A stretch of DNA of 64,000 bases from Cylindrodendrum hubeiense (Eukaryota > Ascomycota > Sordariomycetes > Hypocreales > Nectriaceae). The position numbers and the translations under genes are program-made. The notes beneath the pieces are model-generated. The model saw only the letters and a list, made by a program, of their open reading frames with translations. It did no database searches and was not told the origin of the DNA. Position 1 is the first letter of the stretch. Each line of letters opens with the position of its first letter. The stretch covers positions 105,513-169,512 of the forward strand of contig JAANBB010000045.1 in the NCBI GenBank assembly GCA_014621425.1. The letters are read 5' to 3'. Below are positions 25,101 through 36,215 of this stretch, one piece after another.

Positions 25101-26191
25101 GTCCGTTCGCAGGTTGACCGCCAGGATGCTCCACCCTCCGCATCGTGACCCCGGGCTTGTCGTCGCTCTCGCCCGCCCGCGCCGTCGGCACCCTAGGGTC
25201 GTACCGTACAGGAAACTATCGTACCTGGCGTCCGTGGCGAAAATATACGGGTGCGTCGGCACGGCATCATGCGGGAGTCAGGCAATTATTCAATAGTTTG
25301 CAGTCTTGGTTCTGATTTCTTCGGACTGCGATGTTCACAATTGGTCGCCACATACGGCCTTGAGGCTGCGTATAGTCTTCCCATCTTTACATTCCGACCA
25401 GGGAGATTGTATCTCAAGCAACGTCTCATTCAGTAAAAAGGAATGCGCCATGGAAAATTCCGCGGCGGCTCTGTTTGCGACCTGGTACTACGAAGTCCAA
25501 GGCACGGGCTTCTCTTCCCTGACACTTGAGGCAATTGTCGAGTTATAATCACGGCTTTGAGGATTCACTCGAGGGTTCTGGCTGGAATTGGACACGTTTG
25601 GCCAGAAGCCTCACATAAACGCCCTATGCGTTCTAGACCAAAGCTGCGGCCCACAAAAGTCTAGATTTATCATGTCGAGGTAGTCGACTAATCCCACTCA
25701 GCCATTTTAACTGTGGGCCATGGTATAATGCCATTTAGCGCTTATAGAGGGCTAGAACCATAACTATTCTCACCCCTACTGCCTGCTAAGTCAACTGACT
25801 GACTCTCATACCTCACGGTTACTATTGAACCACCACCAGCTCACTCTCTCTAGTTCTGGGCTTCGTGCTTTGACCTTCCCCTACGTGCTACTGGCAGCTA
25901 AGAAGTCTATGTCTTAATATAGTGTCGTGTTTCTAGATAACTCTGTAGTCACTTCGTGTTACTAGCGATGAATCGGGTAAAAGGTGCATATTTATTAGAG
26001 CCAGCCATAGAATATCTTGCCGCTATGACCCTACTCAGCTAAGCCACGGCTTTCTGCGTTGGAACTTCAGCAAGCCACGCACGAGAATGAGGCCATGCTA
26101 AGGGCATCATACAATGCACATACGGGATATTCTCAAAGGAGTATGATTATGCAGACAACTGATCTAGGTATACGTACATGAGAGTTGGATA
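22174..26191. other. Gene-poor 4 kb region
   Basis: Only short, unconvincing frames occur in all six directions. I see no long repeats, transposon ends or RNA genes. Composition varies. The right end carries the promoter of the PI-PLC gene. It may contain eroded sequence that can only be recognised by a database search. Confidence 0.45.
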
Positions 26192-26197
26192 TATAAA
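26192..26197 (+). promoter_or_regulatory. TATA box of the PI-PLC-X gene
   Basis: TATAAA 105 bp before the start codon, followed by a TC/AC-rich leader rich in CATCATC. Position and context fit a fungal core promoter. Confidence 0.6.
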
Positions 26198-26296
26198 GAA
26201 GTCCCGAGGCCTCTTACAGTACATATCATACCATCTCATCATCCTCAACATCCTCATCATTCATTTTACTTACAACCCTTTCCAACCATTTTCAAG

Positions 26297-28237
26297 ATGT
26301 CTTCAAGCCTACCCGCCCCGTGGAGCCCAGCCAAGCCAATTCTTCAAGGCGCCCAAGTCGAAACTCAGAATAAACCTGCCATATGCGACTTCAATGGCCG
26401 AGTGTTCATCGCCTGGGCCACCACATCCGGGACTGATACACCAGCGTCGACTTTCAGCTTCACGTCTTGGCTCCCTTCTGACGATGGCTGGGCTCCCCTA
26501 AGCCACGCTAAACTCAACGACTCGACGGTCCAATCTAACACATCTGCTTTGGTCGTCTTCAAAGAAGTCTTGTACGCATTTGTACCGTGGACGTCCACAA
26601 CCAGCTCTGACTCGGGCCTGTCCATCTTCAAATACAACGAAGTAACGTTTGAGCACGTTGGCGACTGGGGCGAGACGTGGAACACGCCCGTTACGGCTGT
26701 TACTCACAAAGGCACGCTGCATGTGATTGGCTACAATCAGTCTGACAGCGATCATTTCGTTTGGACGTGGTCTAACCCAGGCCAAACGACCATCACCGGG
26801 AGTGAGTTCTCAGACAACACAAGGATCAACCAACAAAGCTCGAGTAATCCAGCTTTGGTTGTGCGTGATGACGGTGTTCATTTAATGTTTCTCGCGCACG
26901 GAGACGGTCGCGGAGTATTGGACATCACTCTGATTGAGGACAGCAATACATGGGGTCCCTCCGTCGAGTTGAATGAATCTGGCAACAGTGGCATCAGTGC
27001 TACTGCTACGCCCGATGGCAAACATGCGTGGATCTGCTTCAAGAAGCACAACGGCTCAAGCAACCTCCTTTGCTACTGGGAGACAAAGAACAATGCCAAC
27101 TGTTGGAGCGATAATCAGTCTTTGGGCAGTGGCAATATCCTCGAAGGCCTCAACGAGGCAGCTCTGGTTTGGTCCAACGACTGGATTTACGCAGTGTGGA
27201 ACACGTACCAATCAGATGCGCCCATGTACTACTCCCGTCGTCCCACGGCGCAGTTGTACCCGGACAGCTGGATGGGCGCCCTGGTCAACCAGCAGATCAG
27301 CATCGCGGACTTGTCGATCCCAGGAACACATGATTCCGCTACGGGTGTGTACCATGCACTCGTCAGCGAGGCCCTTGTTCAGTGTCAAAATATGGGAATC
27401 ACGGAGCAGCTGAATGCAGGAATCCGATACTTCGATCTACGAGCGGGCTATGATTCCGACAGCCCTGCTCCGGGATCAGGCAGCGGTCCAGTGGCAGCAT
27501 TCCACGGAAATTGGTATCTTGGCCTTTCGTTTGCCGAGATTTTCCAATTCTTCTACGACTGGCTCGACAAGCATTCAACTGAGGGAATAATCGTGCAAAT
27601 CAAGGCCGATCAGGACGACGCCAAGGATCAAGACGTATCAAACGACGTGTATGGACTGATCAGTGCTCAGAGTAAATACTGGGTCACCACAGGAACCATC
27701 CCTACTTTGGACCAGATCAAGGGCAAGATCCAGCTGGTTCGACGAGTTCCTCTACCGGACGCGCTCGACAACAAGGCGACATCATTTGGAGTCAACGCGA
27801 CTAACTGGCCGTATAACACCGCCTCGGCAGTAATCAGCCACCCCACTGAAGACGCGAGCCAAACAAATGTGTCGCTGGTTGTTGAAGACTACTGCACCTA
27901 CGAAGGAGATGGAGATGCGGCCCTGGCCTATAAGACGGGCGTGGTCAACGCATTCGTTGATGCGGCAGCCTCATCAAGCGGTCCGGCTGGTGCCTGGTAC
28001 ATTGGCTTCAGCAGCTACACAACCGCTGGCGGGCTCATTCCAGACTCGAATTACAACTACGCAACCAAGGCGCTGGGAGGAAACACACCGATGAATGTTG
28101 CGCTAGAGCAAACTGTTCAATCAAGGGGCGGGGTCGGCAATCCCGCCAGGGTTGGAACGCTGCTCATGGATTACCCGGATGCGCCGACAGGGTCACTAAT
28201 TGACCGAATCATTTACACCAACGATATCAAGCTATGA
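26297..28237 (+). CDS. PI-PLC X-domain phosphodiesterase with N-terminal propeller-like domain
   Basis: Intronless, 646 residues. The C-terminal half is a phosphatidylinositol phospholipase C X domain: SIPGTHDSAT with the first catalytic His (about 345), AGIRYFDLRAGY (about 375-388), and AFHGNWYLGLSF with the second catalytic His (about 402). It continues with LDQIKGKIQLVRR and WYIGFSSYT. The bacterial-type enzymes cleave phosphatidylinositol or GPI without calcium. Residues 1-330 are repetitive, with recurring blocks like GRVFIAW, GTLHVIGYN, DGVHLMFLAHGD and KHAWICFKKHN spaced about 45-50 residues, suggesting a beta-propeller, perhaps sugar-binding. There is no signal peptide. Lack of introns and the gene-poor surroundings raise the question of horizontal origin. 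Confidence 0.85.
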   Translation: MSSSLPAPWSPAKPILQGAQVETQNKPAICDFNGRVFIAWATTSGTDTPASTFSFTSWLPSDDGWAPLSHAKLNDSTVQSNTSALVVFKEVLYAFVPWTSTTSSDSGLSIFKYNEVTFEHVGDWGETWNTPVTAVTHKGTLHVIGYNQSDSDHFVWTWSNPGQTTITGSEFSDNTRINQQSSSNPALVVRDDGVHLMFLAHGDGRGVLDITLIEDSNTWGPSVELNESGNSGISATATPDGKHAWICFKKHNGSSNLLCYWETKNNANCWSDNQSLGSGNILEGLNEAALVWSNDWIYAVWNTYQSDAPMYYSRRPTAQLYPDSWMGALVNQQISIADLSIPGTHDSATGVYHALVSEALVQCQNMGITEQLNAGIRYFDLRAGYDSDSPAPGSGSGPVAAFHGNWYLGLSFAEIFQFFYDWLDKHSTEGIIVQIKADQDDAKDQDVSNDVYGLISAQSKYWVTTGTIPTLDQIKGKIQLVRRVPLPDALDNKATSFGVNATNWPYNTASAVISHPTEDASQTNVSLVVEDYCTYEGDGDAALAYKTGVVNAFVDAAASSSGPAGAWYIGFSSYTTAGGLIPDSNYNYATKALGGNTPMNVALEQTVQSRGGVGNPARVGTLLMDYPDAPTGSLIDRIIYTNDIKL

Positions 28238-28928
28238 GTAGTGTATCAGAGATCACTGCACTTTTGGGGTTTGGGTTTGGGGGGTTCATACTTTTACCAG
28301 GAAGAAGTAATACACGGCAGCTGCTTTCAACAGGAAGTTCCGCCCCTCTTTAGGACTATTAGCTCAACCTAATTAGTCAGTCTTAAGGATCAAGTTGGGA
28401 AAGTTTTGGGGAGTAGCAGATTAGATAATGTTCCTTTGTCATCGCGGTTATCTAGACCCAAGATCAATTGTCAGTCATTTCAGCTCGAGTGTGGCATCCT
28501 TTAGTGACTTGTTCGATTAGACGATACACTAGATAGTACCTATCAGTCTGATGTCTATGTTCTTTGTTTCCATTATCCAAATATTAGGTTTCCCTGTTAG
28601 TGCATGTAACATCACTGTAGGCATTATCAATGTACCCTTATAGATGGGTTTCTGAGTTTCTCGTCTCTCTTGTCCTACCTCACTATACAACAGTTGAAAC
28701 GTCCCGGCTAGCGGTGGTCTCAGCTAGCTGCTCTGTACTTTTGCCACACACCCTTATAGATGTATTTTTCTAGTTTTTAAATCCGAATCTTACTGTATCT
28801 AGTGCGTGTGATGGGTAATATAGATGTTTCAATAGCGTACTGCGTTGGCGAAGGTTTCAAGCGAACGCATCGTGAGCAAAGAACAAATTTCTGGTCGGAG
28901 TATCAGTGCTGCTTATTTTATACTACCC
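28238..28928. other. Convergent intergenic region
   Basis: About 690 bp, A/T-rich. Contains the 3' regions of the flanking converging genes; two similar CCCTTATAGATG words occur at about 28638 and 28751. No gene is seen. Confidence 0.45.
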
Positions 28929-30057
28929 CTAACTAGACTTTCCCTTGGTGTGAGCGACTACCGTGACAGCCCTGACCACTTTAGACCGAGCAAACCAATC
29001 GAACAACCTTTGGGCCAGCTTGAAGCCGCCCAACGAAATGCCGTACTCCCCTAGCGCTTTGTCCTGGCGGTCCAAGAACTTGACCAGCCCTGAAAACACA
29101 TCCCCAGTGATGTCGTGGATCTTGATGGACCTCCTGTCGTAGCCGCACTCGACTAGCTGGTCTTTGTACGCGGTCTCTGTCAGGAACGTCCGCACCGGAC
29201 ATCCCATCATGACCCCAACAGCTCTCACGATCAATGTGTCCCGCATGGAAGCGGTCTCGTTGAGGAGAAGATCGAAGACCATGACCTGGGCGTCGAGCTT
29301 GTTGGCTGCGTACTTGAAGACGGGCTTCCTTGACGGAGAGAAGTGGTACAGGCAGTCCAGCGCAAGCAGCCACGTCCCGGTGAACTTCTCGTCTGCCAGC
29401 GACTCGACCGCTTCGGTGACCTGCGGACTCCAAGTCTCAGGCTTCGCGGCGTTGGCACAGAACATCTTGAACGAGTCGGTCTTGAGCTCGCAAGCATCAG
29501 CGCCTGCGACTTCGCGGTAGATTCTTCGCTGCGCCGACTGGACTTGGGCCTCGTTGAGGGTGAGTCCCACGTATTGGAAGTCCAGATACCCGCCCTGCTG
29601 GGCGAGGCGTGCGAGCTCCCAGGTCTGATCGCCGCAGCCGAAGCCCAGGTCCAGGATGGCAAGGGACCGGGGTGGTGTGTCTTTTGTGGCATCTTTATCC
29701 AGGATGCCGGACGCCTTGACGACTTCTTTGAGCAGGCCGAGACATGCTTCTTCGAAGTCCTGAACAGGCTCGCCTTGTTCGTTTTTCCTAAACGAATGTT
29801 AGCAAATCTGTATGTTCGGCAATGAGATCTCGAACTCTTTAGCCCTGAAGGAGGGAACAGGGCTTGGAAACTCACCAATAGCCCACATTCATCCACATGG
29901 ACTTTAGAGGCGTGCCGATGTTAAGTTTCCAGTGGCCGAGACCGTATCTGTCAGTCATCCGCAGGACGGTGACAGACGCGATTCCCGCGAGAATCAAGGT
30001 GAATGCGATACCCCCTACGAATCCCACTGCGAAATCCTCGCCTTGGAAGGACACCAT
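28929..30057 (-). CDS. Membrane-anchored SAM-dependent methyltransferase
   Basis: Two exons (30057-29876, 29787-28929) encode 346 residues. Residues 11-32 form a hydrophobic N-terminal anchor (GFVGGIAFTLILAGIASVTVL). A region typical of small-molecule and lipid methyltransferases follows (SMWMNVGYWK, 53-62), then motif I LDLGFGCGDQ (106-115), a later acidic strand end YVGLTLNEAQV and the LLALDCLYHFSP block (post-motif). The sequence suggests a lipid or small-molecule substrate rather than protein or nucleic acid. The next gene upstream on the same strand is a flavin oxidase and beyond it is a divergent membrane protein; the three may form one pathway. Substrate unknown. The intron (GTGAGT...TTTAG) splits a Trp codon cleanly. 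Confidence 0.75.
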
Positions 30058-30437
30058 GGCTGCGGTCGAGATGGTTGTTCAACAGATTTACATGAAGAAG
30101 GGGCGCAATAAGCTTAAGTGCGCGACGAGTGTGGTATCGCCCCACTGGTCAGTATTCGACTACTGGGTTGAGGCAATTAACAGATCGGAGTATTCTTATA
30201 AGGTATACATCGTTAAAATGAATGTCGACTGTTGGGACGTGCCACCTACGTTCACATGCTGCTCGTTCGCATGCTGCTCAGTGCAGCCCTATGACCTAAT
30301 TACGGTACGAGCTCAGATCCATATTGTTCGGCATGACATCATATTCGTCCTTCTCTTCTCTATCATATGCTCCTTCTAATGGAATCGCTGCCTCATTAAG
30401 CTCATTTCGCTCATTCGCTCATTTCATTGCATGTCGT
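30058..30437. other. Short intergenic region
   Basis: 380 bp between two co-directional genes; it should contain the methyltransferase promoter. Short repeats of TCATTTCGCTCATTCGCTCATTTC lie at about 30404-30427. No gene is seen. Confidence 0.45.
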
Positions 30438-32128
30438 TCAGAACGGAACCGTGACACCAAAGTCCCCAGCCACTCTCATGGCGGACACGATGCATCCCTC
30501 AAGGAGGACCATGCCGTCCCAGCACCAGGCGCCCACCAACCACACATTATCCTCCCCATTCACCCATCCGGATGTCGCATCCCCGTCTGTCTTCTTGGAA
30601 GTCCCTCTTGAACCACCCATGATCTTCTCGATCACTGCCCTACTCTCTGTGGTCCGTAGCGTCCTGGTGAACCTGGCGGTTTTAAGGACTTGTTTCAAGT
30701 CGGGAGCCCCGTCTAGAGGACACGTGCTGACGACGACTCCGCCCGGCATGACATGCAAGGCCTCTGTCTGGGAACCGTTGGTCTCGGAGAACCGCGTCTT
30801 AAGCGTAATTACCTGTGAAGGGGACGTGTCGCCGAGATGATGGGCGCATGTCATGGGATCTTCGCCAGCACCATCATCGACTTCGAAGGTGGCCGACTCC
30901 CCTTTCGCAGCGCCGGGACGCAGGACAGAGCTTTCTACGCGGAGCGTAGGGATCTTGTTCAATGTTGACCTCAATGGTTTGAAGATGCTGCCTGCAACAT
31001 CTGGCGACACAGCGAGAACAACACGATCAAAAGTCTGCTCCGTGATCTGGGCAGATCCATCTGTCGACTGCCAACGAACAGTCACGTCCGATTGATTCGC
31101 ACCCGGCACAACCTCGACGACTCGAGTGCTGAGTCGGATGTCTTTCAATCCCTCGGCGAGTCTCAACTGGACCTGGCTAACTCCTCCACAGACGGTGTAG
31201 TGCTGCTGCCCGTGGGACTGCTTCTTGTAATTGACGACGTCGCTCGCCGGGAATGCGAGCAGCTCGTTGTGAGAGCAAGTCGACACGCTGCTTATCAGGG
31301 GGAGCAGGTAGTGGGAGACGTATCGGCGTGGCAGCCATATCCTCTGGACGTAGTCTGCGAACGACTCGCCTCCGTCACGCGATGTCGAAGCCGCCAGCGG
31401 CTGCACGGCAAAGCAAGCAACGGAGAACCAGAAGTGGCAGATGATCAGATACAGGATCTCAACCAGGTGAGGAATCACCCCGCGATTGCCAGGCCAGGGC
31501 GGCAGCATCTGATGGAGATTCGAGGCATGGACGAAATATGTCCCCGGGGCGGCAATGGCTTGCTCGGTGGCGGTCAAATCAGTGCGTCGGGGTTCGGTCT
31601 TCACTTTGGCGGCGGCATCGGTCGGCGGGGGCGCCTTTGCAAAGACGAAGAGGAAGCGGATGGGGTGCAGCGGGATGCGCAGGTGGTGGTACAGGCGCAG
31701 GAGGTTGTCGTAGTAGCCGCCCGCAGCTGCGCGCATGGGCAGGTCGACGCGCTCGGTGATGCCCGTCGTGGTGTTTTTGACGGCGACCGAGGCCGAGTCG
31801 AACGACAGGCTGTCGGCCTGGGAAAAAAAGAGTCAGTCTAGCCGTAGAAACGAGGCCTTTGGCCTTTGGCGCTGGGTGCGAGGGCGTGCACCTGTTCGAA
31901 AAGGGTCACTGCATACCGCTTTTGCGAGTCGTTTTGCAGCAGGTAGGCGGTGGAGAGGCCGGCGAGGCCAGTGCCGACGATGGCGACACGGTGGAGGGGA
32001 GTCTGTTGAAGCTGTTCAGGCTGCTGAGGCTGCAGTGGCTGCTCTAGAGGCCGCTGAAGCCCGTCATGCCGCGGGTGGTCCATTGGACGGTCTGCGGGAT
32101 CCATTGGACGGTCTGCGGGAATGTCCAT
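30438..32128 (-). CDS. FAD-dependent amine oxidase / desaturase-like flavoprotein
   Basis: Two exons (32128-31892, 31817-30438) encode 538 residues. The dinucleotide-binding motif VAIVGTGLAGLSTAYLL (48-64) is followed by the typical FEQ strand end. A conserved block VDLPMRAAAGGYYDNLL and a C-terminal LVGAWCWDGMVLLEGC replacing the usual second FAD-binding motif are visible. This group of flavin amine oxidases is often found in bacteria beside cyclopropane-fatty-acid-type methyltransferases, and here too the next gene is a methyltransferase. I chose the Met at 32128 because the motif starts soon after; an in-frame Met at 32302 exists. The N-terminus contains a seven-residue repeat (M-D-x-P-A-D-R-P) and a Gln/Pro-rich stretch. 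It may oxidise a lipid or an amine. Confidence 0.75.
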
Positions 32129-32940
32129 GGCAAGATTCACGCCGCTGGATCTGGGCCGATGTTTGAGTTTGCGCCGTGTCTCATCGTCGCAGCGGAGTTT
32201 TAGCTGTGTTGGGCCAAGGAGCCAATGTCCGATCCGGCGTTTGTCATGCGCCGCCTGCCCAGCCGAGGCTGCAGTGCTATGTACGTACAAGTGAGTTAGC
32301 ACGGTTTCGGCAGGTTGGCAAGGTACCGGCGCATTTTTGTACCGGTACCGTGGCGATAATGCGCGGCCATGTCTGATACGTAATTATGTTGAGGATTTGC
32401 CAGCAGAAGCTCCGACCTATTGGGGACTTTTGCCGAGGGAACAATAAGCTTATTGCCATGGCTGCTTCAGGGAATTGTGTGTGTGGGTGAGATTCTGGGG
32501 GCGGCCTACTCGCTGCGGCCTGCCTAATGTAGGTGCTGCGGCCTACCTGATGTAGGTGCTGCAGGCCGCTGCAAACCAACAGCTTCAGCGGGCGTGGCCA
32601 TTCGCACGCACAGGGTGGGGGATTTGCACCATGAAGAGACATGATAATATCCAGCAAAGGGATGTTGGGCCGTCTCTGAAAACAAATGATGCAATAAACT
32701 TCTAATGCGCCTTCTGGGAAACCCTGGAAGTACCTTAATTTTATTTGTATTTATTCTCCTTCATTCATCCCCTCTATCATGCCTTATACGGTGTCGCATA
32801 CGTGCGGATCGCAGCTGGTATCTGTGTGAACACTATCACCCACTTCCGGAACCCACCCACGGCGCTGAACCGCAACTCATTGAAGACACGCGTCAGCCTC
32901 ACCCAAACCTTCACTCACCTCCATCATCACCACCGCCACC
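32129..32940. other. Divergent promoter region
   Basis: 812 bp shared by the flavoprotein and the membrane-protein genes. It contains a 23-bp direct repeat at 32512-32557, listed separately. No gene is seen. Confidence 0.5.
32512..32557 (+). repeat. Two-copy 23-bp direct repeat in a divergent promoter
   Basis: Copies at 32512-32534 and 32535-32557 differ at two positions. Each ends in a short inverted repeat (CCTAC...GTAGG, imperfect in the first copy). It could be a regulator binding site for the divergent pair, but this is an inference. Confidence 0.55.
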
Positions 32941-33971
32941 ATGGTCGACGTCTCCAACATCCGTCCCATTGCCATCCTGGCCGGGTATCTGGCGACCGCC
33001 GTGCTGCTCACCAGCTGGTGCATCGCCATCATCCGCGTCCGCTTGGGCGTGGCTACGGGCCTGTCGCCAATCGGAGAGGCGCGCCGCCGCTCCGCCATGA
33101 CCGTCTTCAGCCTGCTCGCCGTCGTCAGCTTCGCAACTACCTGGTACCACATGTTCCGCTTCTTTGAATGGTCGTACATCCAATGGGCCGTCTCGTCCGG
33201 GTTCGAGCAGGTATCGGCCGATCCCAACGGGCTGCATCTCGGACAGTGGCTGCGTGAGACGCAGCTCTTCAGGCAGGCTTGGGCTTCGACCCTCGAGACG
33301 CCGCCCAGGGCTTGGTGGTCGATGCAGATCTTTGGCTTCTGCGCCAATTGGAGCGTACTGCTTGCGGCTCAAGGTGAGTTTCATAGTCCTTCCCTATCTT
33401 TCCAATTGCACGCTGATGACAATCTCCCCCAGCTAAAAAGAGGAGCATCCCGCACATGTGGGTATTCATGCTCCTGGGCCAGGTTGTCGCCATCTCCTTT
33501 GCTGCAAACCTGTCATTCCTCGCATTCACCGTCTATGACGTGGCTGGGCCTTCCAAAAAGACGCCGCCGAAGCACATTGTGGCAACACCCTCATCGTCGC
33601 CATTCTGGTGGCCCGTCATTCTGGGATTCAACATAAGCATCGCTGTTTCCATCCCGAATCTCTTTGACAACCCGCGCTTCATGCAGATCCTCATGCTGCC
33701 TCACATCCTGGCCTTTGCCCCGCTGCTCCTGAACCGCCTGTTGCCCGTCCAAGTGCCCGCCCATCTGCTCAACCAACCGTCCATGTTCTACAAGATTGGA
33801 ACCATGGCCGTTGTGCTCATATTGGCTACAAACGAGGTTAAGTCTGCGGGAGGAGACTTCGATTTGATTCTGAGCACATTCCATGAACATCCCGCCGTCA
33901 GCAGTGTTGGATGGGATGTTATTTGCTGCTGGGTCAGTTTTGGAGCTTGGCACATCTTTGGCCAAAAATAA
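32941..33971 (+). CDS. Multi-pass integral membrane protein of unknown function
   Basis: Two exons (32941-33373, 33433-33971) encode 323 residues. The start lies in a strong context (CCACCATGG). Seven or eight hydrophobic segments are visible, at roughly 8-32, 54-76, 126-142, 152-175, 198-217, 228-249, 262-282 and 295-318. Between the second and third is a polar, aromatic-rich loop including QWLRETQLFRQAW and WWSMQIFG. I do not recognise a named family. The gene is divergent from the flavin oxidase across an 800 bp promoter and near the anchored methyltransferase, so a shared pathway in a membrane compartment (product transport or a membrane-bound enzyme) is plausible but unproven. Confidence 0.75.
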
Positions 33972-35273
33972 CGACAACCTCACGGTTGTATGCTGTCAAA
34001 GTGATTGGGATCAAAGATTAAGATCGTGTACTTTTCTATCTAATGATAGTTCATGCGTCAGTATTATAGATAAAGACCACCACTGCCGTCAGCGGCTGGA
34101 ACTAGAGGCGACCAGATACTAAAGAAGGTGCTAAAAGGGACAACAGAGAGGGAAATTTCAGTCCGTCTGAGGAGATCAACATCAGCTCGGAACCTTGTAT
34201 GGAGCCGGCATGAGGCCGGAAGTAATTTTAGACATCATGGAGCTCATCTTCCATAGGCTGAGGACCCCTTGATGACGGCCCCTTTCATGACATCACAATA
34301 CGATAGATGCATTGGAAAATAAGTGCTTGATACACGAAACTTCATTATCCCGTGAACACCCTGGACTACAAGGCTCAAAACGATTTCCATTCCGAAAAGC
34401 AATGAGGCTGAAAATAGCGGGTATTAAAACGACTGAGACATGCCATCTTGAATTAAGCAAATCAAGGGGCGTAAAGATGAATAGAGAAGAGGGAGATATA
34501 GTTACTGTTGGCCTGGAGTAGAAAACCGTAGATGCTTGCCTTCTGCGTCAATTTATGACACAACCTCAAAGGAAGTTGGCCAGTCGGGCCGTTGTTGGTC
34601 GTTGTTGGTCGTTGTTGGCTGTGCCTTGCTCCAAGACGTGGGGCAGCCCAAAATGATTCGGTTGCAATGGTCATGTTCTCGTTGACTGCAGGTTGATAAT
34701 CCCCACACACCAACAACAGCAGGGGAAAAACATGCGCCACAATGATGTCTTCGGTTCTCAGAAAGATAGCGAGAGACGATCTCGGCGGTAAACTATGGTT
34801 AATTTTGTATTATGAGCACGACTCTCTTGGCAACCGGTTATTCCGTCACGAGGAGAATGTGGACCTGTCAAGAACGCAACGTTATGTTGGTTGCACTACG
34901 CAGTACGCGGGCTCAACGTTTCAAGTATTCCGCCCTTACTTAATGCGGTAACCAAATACGGGCTTGGCATTCGGTTGTGTAGCCAACGTACCTATTACAA
35001 GACGGCTGCTGAGCCGTAGGCCATGGTGCGTCCGATCCACACCCTACTTTGTGGCACGATCCGAGAGATGGCTGTCCCGAATCGACACCTCCCTGCAAGT
35101 CAATCGCTGCGTGGCAAACCAGGCATGAGGCCCAGCTGCAGATAAATGCGTGGGATGGCCCGTCCTTGTCTCTCGGCTCAGTCCTGGTTCGGACAGCTCA
35201 GCATCTGTTACTTCGCAGCCCAGGCAAACCACAAACTATCCAGTTCGTGAGCAAAACGCCAACAAAGTGGACC
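33972..35273. other. Intergenic region
   Basis: 1.3 kb without recognisable genes. A 10-bp unit (GTTGTTGGTC) is repeated about three times near 34589-34620. The right end is the promoter of the surface-protein gene. Confidence 0.45.
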
Positions 35274-36215
35274 ATGCATTTCTTCGCAGTTTTCAGGTAT
35301 GCTCATGTGCGATGTCGATATCCTTGCAACTGGATCAACATGGTTCCACCCGCTGATCCATCTTCTAGTTTGGTGTTGGCCCTTGCCACCCCCGCCATGC
35401 AGCATCAACTAAGAGATACGAGCTCGAAATCATCGTTCCCAATCGACGTCGAGACGGTGCTCCTTTTCCCTCGACCCAACGAGACTTATCAACCCGTATA
35501 TCCCTTCCCAATTGTTTTTGCTATAAGCGGCGCAGCAGAAGTTTGGCCTTACGGGCTGTATCTGCGCTGGCATTTGATGGGCATAACCCCCGAGGACCGG
35601 AAAGTAGACTTTGGATATCTACCCCCTCAAAATGTAATGAATTTAGTCGCATCGGGCTCTCTAGACTCCGATGTGGACCCATATTACGCTATTACCGGTT
35701 CTGGTCTCAGCAGCGAGAATATGACCGAATGGAAACTAAACTGGACTGTATCCGTGACCCAGTCATGCAACGCTACTTGGCAGCATCCAAGTTCCTGGAA
35801 ACAAGGCTCCTTGAACTTTTTTATTGCTCAAAACGGTTCCCTGCCAAACATGACTGCGGCCTCATGTCCTGTTGATCACCAGAAGTTCCGGATTCTCGAT
35901 TCTATGGCCACACCAGATACAGCACCATACAATTATCTGGGCTCCGACACCTGTGTGGTCGTCGAGGACCTGCCTTGGAGTCCCTGCAACTTGAGCGTTG
36001 ACCCAAAACTGGATTCGACTGTCGCAGCCAAGATGCTTGAAATCGCCTCTTGTCTGCCTAACACATCGTGGTGGAAGATGTATGACATCACTGATCCTGA
36101 GTCTTGCGCCTCTGTCTATGCACCGGAGGAGGATGGCATGATGAGAATCCGGGCATCCCGCATGGCTATTTGGGTAGGTCTTGGGACTTGTGCACTAGGA
36201 TTCTTCCTATTGTGA
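35274..36215 (+). CDS. Secreted, heavily N-glycosylated surface protein (DUF7136-like)
   Basis: Two exons (35274-35296, 35369-36215) encode 289 residues. Splicing after the seventh codon completes a signal peptide (MHFFAVFSLVLALATPAM), which strongly supports this model over a longer unspliced reading from 35049. The mature protein begins near SFPIDVETVLLFPRPNETYQPVYPFP, with a Pro/aromatic-rich block that I associate with the fungal DUF7136 family. At least seven N-x-S/T sequons and about eight cysteines suggest a glycosylated extracellular domain. The last 20 residues are hydrophobic (WVGLGTCALGFFLL), compatible with a GPI-anchor signal or a TM tail. Function unknown; the family assignment is from memory and moderate. 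Confidence 0.7.
   Translation: MHFFAVFRYAHVRCRYPCNWINMVPPADPSSSLVLALATPAMQHQLRDTSSKSSFPIDVETVLLFPRPNETYQPVYPFPIVFAISGAAEVWPYGLYLRWHLMGITPEDRKVDFGYLPPQNVMNLVASGSLDSDVDPYYAITGSGLSSENMTEWKLNWTVSVTQSCNATWQHPSSWKQGSLNFFIAQNGSLPNMTAASCPVDHQKFRILDSMATPDTAPYNYLGSDTCVVVEDLPWSPCNLSVDPKLDSTVAAKMLEIASCLPNTSWWKMYDITDPESCASVYAPEEDGMMRIRASRMAIWVGLGTCALGFFLL

Noticed and set aside
31092..31841. Plus-strand open frame of 249 codons opposite the flavoprotein gene
   Set aside because: Antisense to a well-supported flavin oxidase; low-complexity Arg/Gly/Val-rich translation typical of a shadow frame.
35049..35368. Longer unspliced N-terminus for the surface-protein gene
   Set aside because: Splicing 35297-35368 gives a perfect signal peptide from ATG at 35274, while the unspliced reading has none.
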